A stretch of 64,000 nucleotides of DNA from Gemmatimonadota bacterium (GCA_021324775.1 JAJPIM010000043.1:62001-126000), one strand, 5' to 3'. Numbered from the stretch's first letter, positions 44,180-52,950 are shown. Notes: generated from the sequence alone by a model not told the origin. Translations and numbers: made by a program.

Positions 44180-44573
44180 CCGGCGGCGCCACCGACAGGT
44201 CGGGTCGCAGCGCTTCAGCGGCGCCGAGGTACACGTGCTGTATCTCGGCGCGCGGGCGGGGTGACTCGACATAGAGCAGGGCGCGAATGCACCGGCCCAG
44301 GGCGCCGGGGACCGGAATCTCCATCGTGCAGAGCAGCGGCACATCGAGCCAGCCCATCCGGCGCGCGCCGAGCGCCGGAAAGGCGCTCGTGAGGTCCGGC
44401 GTGACCGTGAAAATCACGCTGATGACGTCGTCCGTCACGAGGCGGTTGCGGGCGACGATCTCGGACAACAGCTCGATCGTCGCGTCGTAGATCGCTGCCG
44501 GCTCATCGCGCGCCACCGTGATGGCGCCACGGATGGCGCGCAGTGAGCGGCTATTCCGGCCCGCGTTCGGCAT
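44172..44573 (-). CDS. aroH: AroH-type chorismate mutase
   Basis: A 133-residue monofunctional chorismate mutase of the trimeric Bacillus type, converting chorismate to prephenate for Phe and Tyr synthesis. It shows LRAIRGAITV (the active-site Arg), the EIVARNRL helix end, VTPDLTSAFPALGARRMGW, and the active-site block LLCTMEIPVPGALGRCIRALL with the Cys, Glu and Arg expected. The ATG at 44573 was chosen because family members begin close to RAIRGA. A long leader (about 275 bases) with a leader peptide and terminator stands between its likely promoter and the gene, which suggests attenuation control. Confidence 0.92.
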   Translation of the reverse strand: MPNAGRNSRSLRAIRGAITVARDEPAAIYDATIELLSEIVARNRLVTDDVISVIFTVTPDLTSAFPALGARRMGWLDVPLLCTMEIPVPGALGRCIRALLYVESPRPRAEIQHVYLGAAEALRPDLSVAPPVS

Positions 44574-44670
44574 GCCGGACAACCTGATGCCAGCAGCGTG
44601 CGGATGCAACCCGCGGCGGTGGAATGCGACATTGGTGCTACGCGATCCGCGGACAGCGCGCGCACCACGT

Positions 44671-44716
44671 GAAAACGAGTGGGGCCCACCGCGTGCCACC
44701 GCGAAGGGCCCCACTC
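44671..44716 (-). terminator. intrinsic terminator in the aroH leader
   Basis: A perfect 11-bp stem: GAGTGGGGCCC (44716-44706 on the minus strand) with GGGCCCCACTC (44687-44677) and an 18-base loop. One G and then TTTT (44675-44672) follow on the minus strand. This is the strongest intrinsic terminator in the window, and it stands about 100 bases before the aroH ATG, that is, inside the leader. This is a position expected for an attenuator. Confidence 0.75.
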
Positions 44717-44762
44717 TCGGACCAGCCGGCACGGACCGGTGGTCGTTGCTACCGCACAGGCC

Positions 44763-44807
44763 TCAACGGCCGTTGGCGATCCGTGCCGGAGAATGGTCAG
44801 TAGACAA
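44763..44807 (-). CDS. candidate 14-aa leader peptide with perfect 13-nt Shine-Dalgarno
   Basis: On the minus strand AAGGAGGTGATCC (44821-44809) is complementary to the whole 3' tail of 16S rRNA. A TTG follows at 44807, starting a 14-codon frame, MSTDHSPARIANGR, that ends TGA at 44763. The terminator hairpin lies 47 bases downstream. An alternative is the GTG inside the Shine-Dalgarno (44815), which gives a longer frame running through the hairpin with two Trp codons in its stem (EWGPSRW). Upstream, an A/T-rich TATATT (about 44857-44862) may be the -10 box. Between leader and aroH I see no other gene. Confidence 0.45.
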   Translation of the reverse strand: MSTDHSPARIANGR

Positions 44808-44902
44808 AGGATCACCTCCTTGCAGATGGGTGGGTGATGAGCGTGGACTCCGGAAATATAAATGTTGAGGGGTGTCGGATGGTGGTGCCCGCCGGCCAGC
44901 CG

Positions 44903-45385
44903 TCAGGCTCTCGGTGCGAGCAGCCACAGCACCGTCGCCTGCGCGACCGTGTCGCCCACGGCATCCTGCACGACCGCCGTAACCAGAAACTCCATCGGGC
45001 TGTTCACCTCAGGCACGGCGCAGCGGCATTCCGCCGTCAGCGTTCCGCGGGCTTTCTTCTCGAATCCCATCTGGATTCCGATCACGATCCCACGGACGGT
45101 GGGGGGCAGGCCGACCATCATGGCGAGCCCACTGGTCACCTCGGCCAGGTTGGTGAGCGCGATCGCGTGCACCGATCGCAGGTGATTGCGGACGTGGGGA
45201 CGGTCGCGCATCCGGACGCGCGCGAAACCCGGTGAGAGCGCGAGGACATCCGGACGGATCGATCCGGTGTAGGGAATCATTCGCCCGAGGAGGCGGCTGA
45301 AGAGCCAGCGTCCCCCAGGGACCCGGTGGAGCCGTTGCCAGGCCAGTCGCATCCGGCTCGCCGGGTCGTTATCCGTTACCGGCAT
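44903..45385 (-). CDS. DUF4442 hot-dog-fold protein
   Basis: A 160-residue protein with the DUF4442 pattern: GRMIPYTGSIRPDVLALSPG, RNHLRSVHAIALTNLAEVTS and GIQMGFEKKARGTLTAECRC. This family has a thioesterase-like hot-dog fold; the helix HAIALTNLAEVTSG takes the place of the thioesterase active-site helix. The reaction and substrate are not known. It lies upstream of the aroH leader in the same direction; the A/T-rich stretch between them suggests a separate aroH promoter. It is divergent from infA. Confidence 0.8.
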   Translation of the reverse strand: MPVTDNDPASRMRLAWQRLHRVPGGRWLFSRLLGRMIPYTGSIRPDVLALSPGFARVRMRDRPHVRNHLRSVHAIALTNLAEVTSGLAMMVGLPPTVRGIVIGIQMGFEKKARGTLTAECRCAVPEVNSPMEFLVTAVVQDAVGDTVAQATVLWLLAPRA

Positions 45386-45521
45386 CCGTCGCTCCGGTTA
45401 CAGCGCCGTCACGCTGAATTGACAACAACTTACGTTGCATGAGGCGGCCACATCGGTTAACGTTTCTCTCAACATACACGCGGGCGTGCGCGCCCGCTTC
45501 CTCTCCTCCACAGCGAGTTCT

Positions 45522-45743
45522 ATGGCGAAGCAAGAGGCAATCGAGCTGGAAGGAACGGTGGCTGAAGTGTTGCCCAACGCCACGTTTCGCGTCGTGATGG
45601 ACAACGGGCATGACGTCCTCACCACTCTCGGTGGCAACATGCGGCGATTTCGTATCCGGGTTCTGGCTGGTGACCGGGTGAAGATCGAGGTCTCGCCGTA
45701 CGATTTGACACGGGGCCGTATCACCTATCGCCACAAGGCGTAG
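45522..45743 (+). CDS. infA: translation initiation factor IF-1
   Basis: A 73-residue S1-type OB-fold protein ([62 protein letters not shown]). It binds the A site of the 30S subunit during initiation. Length and ends match canonical IF-1. ATG at 45522 was chosen over an upstream in-frame ATG because family members begin MAK. It is a single gene here, not in the usual ribosomal-protein cluster. The A/T-rich region 45415-45480, containing a TTGACA at 45419-45424, may hold its promoter. Confidence 0.95.
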   Translation: MAKQEAIELEGTVAEVLPNATFRVVMDNGHDVLTTLGGNMRRFRIRVLAGDRVKIEVSPYDLTRGRITYRHKA

Positions 45744-45769
45744 CGCGCGCCACCGGCGTAGCGCACCTC

Positions 45770-45785
45770 GCGAGCGTCGGCTCGC
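45770..45785 (+). terminator. weak hairpin after infA
   Basis: A 6-bp stem, GCGAGC (45770-45775) with GCTCGC (45780-45785), and a 4-base loop, followed by TCGCATTT. It stands 27 bases after the infA stop. Short and with a poor U-tract, so only tentative. Confidence 0.3.
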
Positions 45786-45882
45786 TCGCATTTCAGGGAT
45801 ACCACTCGCGCGCGTTCCCCGCGCGCGTATCACCTTCTCGCGCACCGCAGACTCGCGCGGCGCATACCCGCGCAGCGCCTTC

Positions 45883-47886
45883 TTGCGCACTGTGGTCCCG
45901 CGGATCGCGCTCGCGTGCATCGTTGCGGTGTGGAGCGCTCCGCAGATGGGCGCGCAGAGTCCCGCGCCCTCCGGTGCCGCACTCGTCGTAGCCGCTCGCG
46001 GATACGACCGGGCCAATCAGTTCGACAGCGCACGCGGTGGGTACGAGGCGGCTGCGCTGGTGCTGCCGCCGATCGCCGACTGGCTGCTCTTGCGGGCGGC
46101 GGGCGTCACGCCGGATAGCGCAGCTCGCGCACGCGACTACGCGAACATTTCGCTCCCCGCTGCCCGGGGCCGGATCCCATGGACGGAAGCTCAGGCGCGC
46201 GAGCGCATGGGCGACGCTGCCGGGGCCGCCCGTCTGTACGATTCCCTTGGTGCGCCGGTCGATGCCTTTCGCAACGACGCGACGGTGCTGGCACTCGCGG
46301 CGGACAGCGCGTCGCGAAGGGCGCTCTGCGGACGCATCGTGGCGTACATCATCGCGCACAGCGGGACAGCAGGCGCCCGGGGGGCCGTCGATGTTCTCGA
46401 CCACACCTGCTCGCCGCTGCCGTTGCCGTCGGAACTCGTGGTCGCGCGGAGCGCCGCTGCGTCCGGCCCGCTCCCGCGGGCGCTCGCCGCATTCGACCGG
46501 CTGGCCGCCGAGCCTGGCGCGCCAACGCTCGCTCCGGAGGAATCGGAAGCGTATGGAGTGGTGCTGAGCCGGTCGCACCGGGATACGGACGCCGCGCGGG
46601 TCTTCGGCACACTCACGCAGGCGGGCATCCCCGCCCCGCTCATGCACGCCGCCCAGTATCAACGCGCCCGCGCGCTGGTTGCCGAAGGAGACAAGGCCCA
46701 AGGCACACGGCTGCTCCGGACGCTCATTCGGACAGCGCCACACGACACTGCTGCCGCCGATGCGCTGATGCTGCTCGCCGACCTCGCCACCGACGAACGT
46801 GATGATGCCGGGGCGCGGCGCGACTTCCTGCAGGTTGCCCGCCGCTTTCCATCGAGCCCGCTGGCGGCGCGAGCTCAGTTTCGTGCGGCGTTGATCGCCT
46901 TCATCGGCGCCGGACCTGCCCGCGGAGGATCGGCCGCTGCCGCTCGCGAGTGGGACCTCCTCGGCAAGACGTATCCAGGTGCGCCTGATGCGACGGCCGC
47001 ACTCTACTGGAGTGGCCGGGCATGGGCTCGCGCGGGGCGTGTCGCGCGGGCCGCGGAGCGGTGGCGGTCCGTATTGGCATCGGACCCGCTTTCGTACTAC
47101 GCGACCCTCAGTGCGCGGCGGCTGCATCTCACCGACTCACTCTCCGCTCGCGCGGGCGACACGACGGAACGCGCCGTTCCGCCGTACATGACTGCCGCGC
47201 TCCAGCGGGCCTCACTGCTCGACTCACTGGGCATGGCGGTCGAGGCGCATTTTGAGATCGATCGCGTCGTCCGTCAGGCGGGAGACACACCGGACGCGAT
47301 CCTCGCGGCGGGTGACGCGCTCGTCCGTGCCGGCGAAGCCGCTCGCGCGGTCGGTCTGGGCTGGCGGCTCGTGGGGCTGGCCAACGGGGCGGCCCGGGAC
47401 CCGCGGGTGCTCCGTCTCATCTACCCGCTGGCCTTCGCGGACACACTGGCGCTCGACGCGCGCGCGCGCGGGCTCGATCCCGCCCTCGTCGCGGCGGTCA
47501 TCCGTGAGGAGTCCGCCTTCAACCCGCGGGCGGTGTCGGGTGTCGGGGCGCGCGGACTCATGCAGGTGATGCCGTCGATCGGCCGCCAGCTCGCCGAAGC
47601 GCGCCGCCTCGGTCCCTGGGACCCGGCGCTCCTGGACGACCCCGGGATCAACCTCTCGCTCGGTGTGGCGCACCTGGCCACGTTCCAGAGCCAGGAGGGT
47701 GGAAGTCTCGAGCGGACGCTGGCGGCGTACAACGCGGGACCGAGCCGGGTTCGGCTGTGGGCGGCGAAGCGCGGCGCGGACGATCCGGAAGTGTTCGTCG
47801 AGCGGATTCCGTTCACGGACACGCGCGACTATGTTCGCGCGATCGTCCACGGGCGCGACGTCTACGCGGCGCTGTACGGTCTCTGA
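45883..47886 (+). CDS. soluble lytic murein transglycosylase
   Basis: A 667-residue exported enzyme. The signal peptide (ALACIVAVWSAPQMGAQ) is followed by about 450 residues of alpha-helical TPR-like repeats (doughnut domain) and a C-terminal SLT lysozyme-like domain: AAVIREESAFNPRAVSGVGA with catalytic Glu543 (numbering from the TTG), RGLMQVMPSIG, and AYNAGPSRVRLW near the end. It cleaves glycan strands of peptidoglycan with formation of 1,6-anhydroMurNAc. TTG at 45883 and GTG at 45892 are both possible starts. The 3' end overlaps the convergent PAP2 gene by 25 bases. Confidence 0.9.
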   Translation: MRTVVPRIALACIVAVWSAPQMGAQSPAPSGAALVVAARGYDRANQFDSARGGYEAAALVLPPIADWLLLRAAGVTPDSAARARDYANISLPAARGRIPWTEAQARERMGDAAGAARLYDSLGAPVDAFRNDATVLALAADSASRRALCGRIVAYIIAHSGTAGARGAVDVLDHTCSPLPLPSELVVARSAAASGPLPRALAAFDRLAAEPGAPTLAPEESEAYGVVLSRSHRDTDAARVFGTLTQAGIPAPLMHAAQYQRARALVAEGDKAQGTRLLRTLIRTAPHDTAAADALMLLADLATDERDDAGARRDFLQVARRFPSSPLAARAQFRAALIAFIGAGPARGGSAAAAREWDLLGKTYPGAPDATAALYWSGRAWARAGRVARAAERWRSVLASDPLSYYATLSARRLHLTDSLSARAGDTTERAVPPYMTAALQRASLLDSLGMAVEAHFEIDRVVRQAGDTPDAILAAGDALVRAGEAARAVGLGWRLVGLANGAARDPRVLRLIYPLAFADTLALDARARGLDPALVAAVIREESAFNPRAVSGVGARGLMQVMPSIGRQLAEARRLGPWDPALLDDPGINLSLGVAHLATFQSQEGGSLERTLAAYNAGPSRVRLWAAKRGADDPEVFVERIPFTDTRDYVRAIVHGRDVYAALYGL

Positions 47887-48554
47887 GTCTCGCCCGCCAC
47901 GTGCGCCGATAACTGGCCGGCGCGCCGCTGTTCCCAGATGAGACAGGCCGCCGACCACGCCACGCCCGCGAACAGTGCGCCGATGACATCGCTCGGCCAA
48001 TGCGCGCCGAGGTAGATGCGTGAAATACCGACGAGGCAAATGAGGACGGCTGCAGCCACACCCGCGCTCACGCGGATGGCGCGAGACGCGCGCCGCGTGA
48101 CGATCACCGCGCCGAGCCCGAAGATCACGATCGCCATCATCGTGTGACCTGACGGGAAGCCGAAGCCGCCGGCGTCAGTGAGCTTCGGTGAAATGCCGGT
48201 CGGCCGGTGGTGCCGGACGATCTCCTTGAGGGCGATGTACACGACCTCTCCGCTCAGGCACGCCCCCGTGTAGAGGATCGCGTCATCGCGTCCATTGAGC
48301 CGGTAGATGAGGGCGGCGAGCAGCACCGCCAGGGGAGCGGACAGCTTGCCGTGCGCGATCGACGAAGCGGCGATCATCACGTCGGTCACGGCCGGTGACG
48401 CGAGGGTGCGGATGGCGAGGATCCCTTCGCGGTCGGGCGCGGCGACCGGCCCGAGGAGTACGAGCACGGCGGTGATGATCAACCCCGCCGTGCAGAGGAC
48501 GGCGCAAACTACGAGCGCTCGTGCGGAGTCGCGGGTGGGCGTCGCGCCGGTCAC
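47862..48554 (-). CDS. PAP2-family membrane phosphatase
   Basis: A 230-residue integral membrane protein with about six TM helices. The three acid-phosphatase motifs are visible: KEIVRHHRP, FPSGHTMM and SRIYLGAHWPSDV. It probably acts on undecaprenyl or phosphatidyl phosphates on the outer face of the inner membrane. Its GTG start overlaps the stop of the ABC exporter upstream (GTGA), so they are one operon. Its neighbour on the other side, the lytic transglycosylase, also works on the cell wall. Confidence 0.9.
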   Translation of the reverse strand: MTGATPTRDSARALVVCAVLCTAGLIITAVLVLLGPVAAPDREGILAIRTLASPAVTDVMIAASSIAHGKLSAPLAVLLAALIYRLNGRDDAILYTGACLSGEVVYIALKEIVRHHRPTGISPKLTDAGGFGFPSGHTMMAIVIFGLGAVIVTRRASRAIRVSAGVAAAVLICLVGISRIYLGAHWPSDVIGALFAGVAWSAACLIWEQRRAGQLSAHVAGETQRPYSAA

Positions 48555-50620
48555 CGATACCCGGCGGCCTGCATCGCGAACAATTCGCCGTATACGCCGC
48601 CCTTGGCGACGAGCTCCTCATGGGTGCCTTCTTCCACGACGTGACCGCCTTCGGCCCCGCCGCCGAGTACGACGATGCGGTCCGCCATCCGAACCGTCGA
48701 GAAGCGATGCGAGATCAGCACAGCGACGCGGCCCGCGACCAATTCCGAGAATCGCAGAAACACCTCGTATTCGGCGCGGGCGTCGAGGGCAGCCGTCGGC
48801 TCATCGAGGATCAATACCTGCGCATTCCGCAGATACGCGCGGGCCAGCGCGACCTTTTGCCACTCGCCGCCCGACAGGTCGACGCCGCCGTCGAACCGGC
48901 GTCCGAGCATCTGCCGGTACCCCTGCGGGAAGCGCGGGAGCAGGGAGTCGGCGAGTGATTGCTCCGCGGCACGCACGATCGGCGGGAACGGCGGCACCGT
49001 GGGCGGGTTCGGCGCAATCGGCTTGGGCTCCTCCGGACGAACACCGTTGCCGTTGTCACCGGATGGGCGTGACGGCCGGCTGCGCGGCCGGTACGCGGGA
49101 TAGGCGCCGCTGGCGATCGGCTCGACGGTGCTGGGGGTCGGGCGGGAGGCGGGGCTATCCGCTGTCTCAGCCTCGTCGAGGTAGTGCCGGGTCTGGTCGA
49201 TCTGTCCGACGCCGATGTTCTCGTCGAACGAGAAATCGTACCGCACGAAGTCCTGGAAGATCACACCGATGGCCTGCCGCAGCGACGCGACATCGTACTG
49301 CCGCAGGTCGATTCCATCGAGCAGGATCCGGCCTTCCGTGGGGTCGTACAGGCGGGCGAGCAATTTGGTCAGTGTCGTCTTGCCGGCGCCGTTCTCGCCG
49401 ACGAGCGCAATGCGCTCGCCGGGGCCGAGCGTGAGATTGATGTGCCGGACCGCCCAGCGGTCCGACCCGGCGTACTTGAACCCGACGTCCTGAAAGACGA
49501 ATCCGGTCTGGATGGGGCGGGGCACCTCGCGAGCGCCGGGCTGCGAAACGACATTGGGCTTGATGTCGAAGAACAGGAACAGGTCTCGCAGGTAGAGTGC
49601 CTGTTCGTAGACGTCGCTCGCCTGCAGGAGCAAGCGCTGGAGGATGTCGCGGCTCTGGTTGAACGATGCGGCGAGGAAGGTCAGGGACCCGATGCTGATC
49701 GCGCGCACCACCGCACTGAACACGATGATGACGAACGCGGAGTAGTAGCCCAGCGTGCCGAGCAGGGACAAGACCGCGCTGGTGATGCCGCGGCGGATCG
49801 ACAGGTCGCGATTCTCTTCGTAGAACCGGTGGGCGAGCACGCGGAAGCGGTCGGTCAGCCAGGCCGACAGGCCGAACATCTGGACTTCCTTGGCGGTCGC
49901 GTCGCTCGCGGCGACGTAGCGCAGATAGTCGAGGAGACGCCGTTGGGGCGTCCAGCGGAAGAGGAGCGAGTATCCAAGAGCGGCGAAATGCGTCTGGCCG
50001 ACGAAGCTCGGCAGGATCGAGAGCACCAGGACGAACACCAGGACCGGCTTGAACGCGATGATCGCGGCGCCGAGGCTGGCAACGGTCAGCGAGTCCTGCG
50101 CCATGGCGAGGACCTGGGCGAGGAGTCCGATGCGGCCGACCGATTCCTTTCGGGCGCGTTCGAGCAGGTCGTAGAAGTTCGGATCCTCGAACTGCGCCAG
50201 GTCGAGGGTCGCCGCGTGCTCCATGATCCGGACGCTGATGCGGTTGGAAAAGAGGTCGCCGAGCAGGCTCTCGACGACGATCGAGGCACGGGCGAGCAGC
50301 TCCTGGGCGGCGACGATCGCCAACTCGATCGCGACGAGCTGCCAGATGTAGTGCCAATCCGGGCGCGAGTCGAGAACGACGAAGCCGGGCGCGATCCAGA
50401 ACGGCCGCGTGAGCGAATTGACGACCGCATCGATGATCAGCTTCCCGATCCACAGAGTCGCCAGCGGTGTGAACGCGCGCATGATGCGGAGAACGAACAT
50501 CGCCGCGGCCAGCGGGCGATGGGTCGTCCACACCAGCTTGATGAGTGGCGGGACGTAGCGGAGCGCGGTGATGCGATCCCGCCAACTGGGAGGCTTCTCG
50601 ATCGGCTCGTCGGGGGCCAT
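48551..50620 (-). CDS. ABC exporter (fused permease-ATPase) with proline-rich insertion
   Basis: A 689-residue half-transporter: a six-helix membrane domain (about 1-340) and an ATPase domain with Walker A VGENGAGKTTLTK, signature LSGGEWQK, Walker B VLILDEPTAALD and the H-loop HRFSTV. Between the Q-loop side of the ATPase and the signature (residues 478-545) lies an insertion of about 65 residues, rich in Pro and Ser (TPSTVEPIASGAYPAYRP, PKPIAPNPPTVPPFPP), absent from typical exporters. The substrate is unknown; coupling to PAP2 hints at a lipid or cell-wall precursor. The divergent gene at 50707 shares its 86-base upstream region. Confidence 0.87.
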   Translation of the reverse strand: MAPDEPIEKPPSWRDRITALRYVPPLIKLVWTTHRPLAAAMFVLRIMRAFTPLATLWIGKLIIDAVVNSLTRPFWIAPGFVVLDSRPDWHYIWQLVAIELAIVAAQELLARASIVVESLLGDLFSNRISVRIMEHAATLDLAQFEDPNFYDLLERARKESVGRIGLLAQVLAMAQDSLTVASLGAAIIAFKPVLVFVLVLSILPSFVGQTHFAALGYSLLFRWTPQRRLLDYLRYVAASDATAKEVQMFGLSAWLTDRFRVLAHRFYEENRDLSIRRGITSAVLSLLGTLGYYSAFVIIVFSAVVRAISIGSLTFLAASFNQSRDILQRLLLQASDVYEQALYLRDLFLFFDIKPNVVSQPGAREVPRPIQTGFVFQDVGFKYAGSDRWAVRHINLTLGPGERIALVGENGAGKTTLTKLLARLYDPTEGRILLDGIDLRQYDVASLRQAIGVIFQDFVRYDFSFDENIGVGQIDQTRHYLDEAETADSPASRPTPSTVEPIASGAYPAYRPRSRPSRPSGDNGNGVRPEEPKPIAPNPPTVPPFPPIVRAAEQSLADSLLPRFPQGYRQMLGRRFDGGVDLSGGEWQKVALARAYLRNAQVLILDEPTAALDARAEYEVFLRFSELVAGRVAVLISHRFSTVRMADRIVVLGGGAEGGHVVEEGTHEELVAKGGVYGELFAMQAAGYR

Positions 50621-50706
50621 ACGGCTAATGAGTAATTAACCCTTATTTCGGGGCTTGGGCGATATCTTGTATCGGGGGGGTACAACCGAGCAGCACGGAG
50701 GGGCGA

Positions 50707-51237
50707 ATGCGTATCGGTCACCGATCGGCGCGATCCGGGCTCGCGAGATGCCGGCCCGGCGGGCTGGCCGCCAACGCGGCGCTCGCAGCCTCGCGATTGG
50801 GGGCTCTGCGGGCGGCCCGATCCTACAGACCGTGGCGCGGACTCTACACGTGTCTGGTCATTACCGTGGCCGCGTTGTGCGTGGCGCCGGCGGCGGAGGG
50901 GCAGGCCGCCCCCCCATCGACGACCCCCGGCGGGGCTGCGATGATCCAGGCCATGACGGGTGATCTGCGCCGTATGGTGAGCGCCAACGAGGTCTATAAG
51001 GCGAAGAACAAGCGTTACGCCGTGACCGTCGGAGATCTCACGACGTACCACACGAGCAGTGGGGTGGCCGTGGTGTTCTTGACCGTCACCGCCACCGGGT
51101 GGTCCGGCAGGGCAACCGCATCCAGCCTCCCCGGCAAGAGCTGTGTGGTCAGCGTCGGAACCGTGGCCACGGCTCCCAAGACGGATGCCACTGGGCGGAC
51201 GGGAGCCGACGCGGTGGTGGTCTGCGATCCCGCGTGA
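50707..51237 (+). CDS. exported protein of unknown function
   Basis: A 176-residue protein. GGAGG precedes the ATG at 50707. A long basic N-terminal region (about 45 residues, seven or more Arg) precedes a hydrophobic segment (LYTCLVITVAALCVAPAAEG), so it is a signal anchor or an unusually long signal peptide. The body has DLRRMVSANEVYKAKNKRYA and LTVTATGWSGRATAS, reminiscent of the soluble part of pilin-like proteins, plus two Cys (KSCVVSVG and VVCDPA) likely paired. I do not recognise the family. Low similarity to pseudopilins is only an impression. Confidence 0.65.
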   Translation: MRIGHRSARSGLARCRPGGLAANAALAASRLGALRAARSYRPWRGLYTCLVITVAALCVAPAAEGQAAPPSTTPGGAAMIQAMTGDLRRMVSANEVYKAKNKRYAVTVGDLTTYHTSSGVAVVFLTVTATGWSGRATASSLPGKSCVVSVGTVATAPKTDATGRTGADAVVVCDPA

Positions 51238-51441
51238 CGGCGCACGGCGCGCGCCAGTCTTGTCGCTGGCACGAGACTCGCTTGGTGCACGCTGTGCCGC
51301 GGTTCGCGGTCGTTGCAAGCGGTGTCCACGCCATCCAGAGTCGAACGCCCCGCGCCGCCGTCCGGAGACGAGCACCGCCTCTCGGGTTGCCGGCGCGCCC
51401 GGCGCGTTTGACCGCCCCTTTTTCGAGTTGTGGAGACATTC

Positions 51442-52797
51442 ATGAAGCGGACCGACTTTGACGCGCAAGTCGCGGAGTTGGAGCATCAGTGGAAGGACAA
51501 GCGCTGGCTGGGTATTCGGCGCGACTATTCCGCCGAGAGCGTGGTGCGTCTCCGCGGGTCGCTGCGGATCGAGTACACAGTGGCGCGTCACGGTGCGGAG
51601 CGGCTCTGGACACTCCTCAGTGGGAATGACCACGTCCACACGTTCGGCGCGCTGACCGGTGCCCAAGCCGTCCAGATGGTGCGGGCGGGACTCAAGGCGA
51701 TCTATCTGAGCGGGTGGCAGGTCGCGGCGGATGCGAACCTGGCGGGCCAGACGTATCCCGACCAGAGCCTGTATCCGTCCACGAGCGTTCCGGCGCTGGT
51801 CAAACGCCTCAACAACGCGCTGCAGCGCGCGGACCAGATCGAGTGGAGCGAGCGGCGCGAGCCAGCCGACTGGATGGTGCCGATCGTCGCCGACGCCGAA
51901 GCAGGGTTCGGTGGTCCGATCCACGCGTTCGAGCTGATGAAGGGGATGATCGAGGCTGGCGCGGCCGGCGTGCACTTCGAGGATCAGCTCGCGTCCGAGA
52001 AAAAGTGCGGTCACATGGGCGGCAAGGTGCTGGTGCCGACCGCGCAGTTCGTGCGGACGCTGTCGGCCGCGCGGCTCGCCGCCGATGTGCTCGGGATTCC
52101 CACCGTGCTGGTCGCGCGGACGGATGCGCTGTCGGCGACGCTGCTGACAAGTGATGTGGACCCGCGCGACCGCGCGCACATGACGGGCGAGCGCACGGCC
52201 GAGGGGTATTACGCGGTCCGCGGCTCGATCGAGAGCGCGATCACGAGGGCGCTCGCCTACGCGCCCTACGCCGACATGCTCTGGTGCGAGACGTCGACGC
52301 CCGACCTCGATGAGGCACGCCGGTTTGCCGAGGGCGTGCACAAGGTTTTCCCCGGGAAGCTCCTGGCGTACAACTGCTCGCCGTCGTTCAACTGGCAGCG
52401 CCACCTGGACGGCGAAACGATCGCCAGCTTCCAGCGCGACCTCGCGGCGATGGGCTACAAGTTCCAATTCATCACCTTGGCGGGCTGGCACCTCATCAAC
52501 CTCGAGACCTTCGACCTCGCCGCGGCGTACCGGGACGAGGGGATGACCGCGTACGTTCGCGTGCAGGAGCGCGAGTTCGCTCGCGAGCCGGACGGGTACA
52601 CGGCGACGAAGCACCAGCGCGAGGCTGGCACCGGGTATTTCGACCAGGTACTCCAGACCGTGAGTGGCGGACAGGCATCGACCGGCGCGCTCTCCGGCTC
52701 GACGGAGGAGCAGCAGTTCCACGATGGTGCACGCTCACTGGCGGCATCGCGGAAGGCCAAACCGAGCGGAGCGTCGCGCGTGAAGAAACTGGTATAG
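51442..52797 (+). CDS. aceA: isocitrate lyase
   Basis: A 451-residue enzyme of the glyoxylate shunt that splits isocitrate into succinate and glyoxylate. The catalytic loop [14 protein letters not shown] holds Cys189; the substrate and Mg-binding segments [10 protein letters not shown] and [16 protein letters not shown] are intact, as is NCSPSFNW near residue 310. GGAG lies 7-8 bases before the ATG at 51442, preferred to the in-frame GTG at 51430. Malate synthase is not in this window. The shunt would allow growth on acetate or fatty acids. No signs of transfer. Confidence 0.95.
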   Translation: MKRTDFDAQVAELEHQWKDKRWLGIRRDYSAESVVRLRGSLRIEYTVARHGAERLWTLLSGNDHVHTFGALTGAQAVQMVRAGLKAIYLSGWQVAADANLAGQTYPDQSLYPSTSVPALVKRLNNALQRADQIEWSERREPADWMVPIVADAEAGFGGPIHAFELMKGMIEAGAAGVHFEDQLASEKKCGHMGGKVLVPTAQFVRTLSAARLAADVLGIPTVLVARTDALSATLLTSDVDPRDRAHMTGERTAEGYYAVRGSIESAITRALAYAPYADMLWCETSTPDLDEARRFAEGVHKVFPGKLLAYNCSPSFNWQRHLDGETIASFQRDLAAMGYKFQFITLAGWHLINLETFDLAAAYRDEGMTAYVRVQEREFAREPDGYTATKHQREAGTGYFDQVLQTVSGGQASTGALSGSTEEQQFHDGARSLAASRKAKPSGASRVKKLV

Positions 52798-52812
52798 GGC
52801 AGGCAAGCGAAC

Positions 52813-52950
52813 GGGCAGCCACCGCGGACGCCACGATCGCCCGGCTGCCCCGATCAGCTGGCTCGATCAGTTAGCTCGACAGGTGGCCCGATCAATCTTC
52901 GATGGCTCGCGTGCCATCGGCATCCCCGGCGGACCGGCAACGGTCCGCCG
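52813..52950 (+). terminator. two hairpins downstream of isocitrate lyase
   Basis: Hairpin 1: GGGCAGCC (52813-52820) with GGCTGCCC (52843-52850), 22-base loop. Hairpin 2: a perfect 10-bp stem CGGCGGACCG (52927-52936) with CGGTCCGCCG (52941-52950) closed by the GNRA tetraloop GCAA, followed by GATTTGCGTT. Either could end the aceA transcript; hairpin 2 is the more stable. The rest of the 52798-53219 gap shows a 13-base repeat and no gene. Confidence 0.5.
52851..52889. repeat. three imperfect 13-bp tandem repeats
   Basis: CGATCAGCTGGCT (52851-52863), CGATCAGTTAGCT (52864-52876) and CGACAGGTGGCCC (52877-52889) follow each other between the two hairpins downstream of aceA. The first two units differ at only two positions. 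The third is more divergent. Confidence 0.5.

Noticed and set aside
44435..44815. 126-codon minus-strand frame starting at the GTG inside the Shine-Dalgarno upstream of aroH
   Set aside because: It runs through the terminator hairpin and overlaps aroH in another frame with no domain; only mentioned as an alternative leader start.
44809..44821. GGATCACCTCCTT on the + strand equals the 3' end of 16S rRNA, suggesting an rRNA fragment
   Set aside because: No other 16S sequence is around it. Read on the minus strand it is a perfect extended Shine-Dalgarno in the aroH leader, which explains it better.
50437..52722. Minus-strand open frame of 761 codons opposite isocitrate lyase
   Set aside because: It overlaps aceA and part of the ABC exporter, has shadow-like composition and no recognisable domain.
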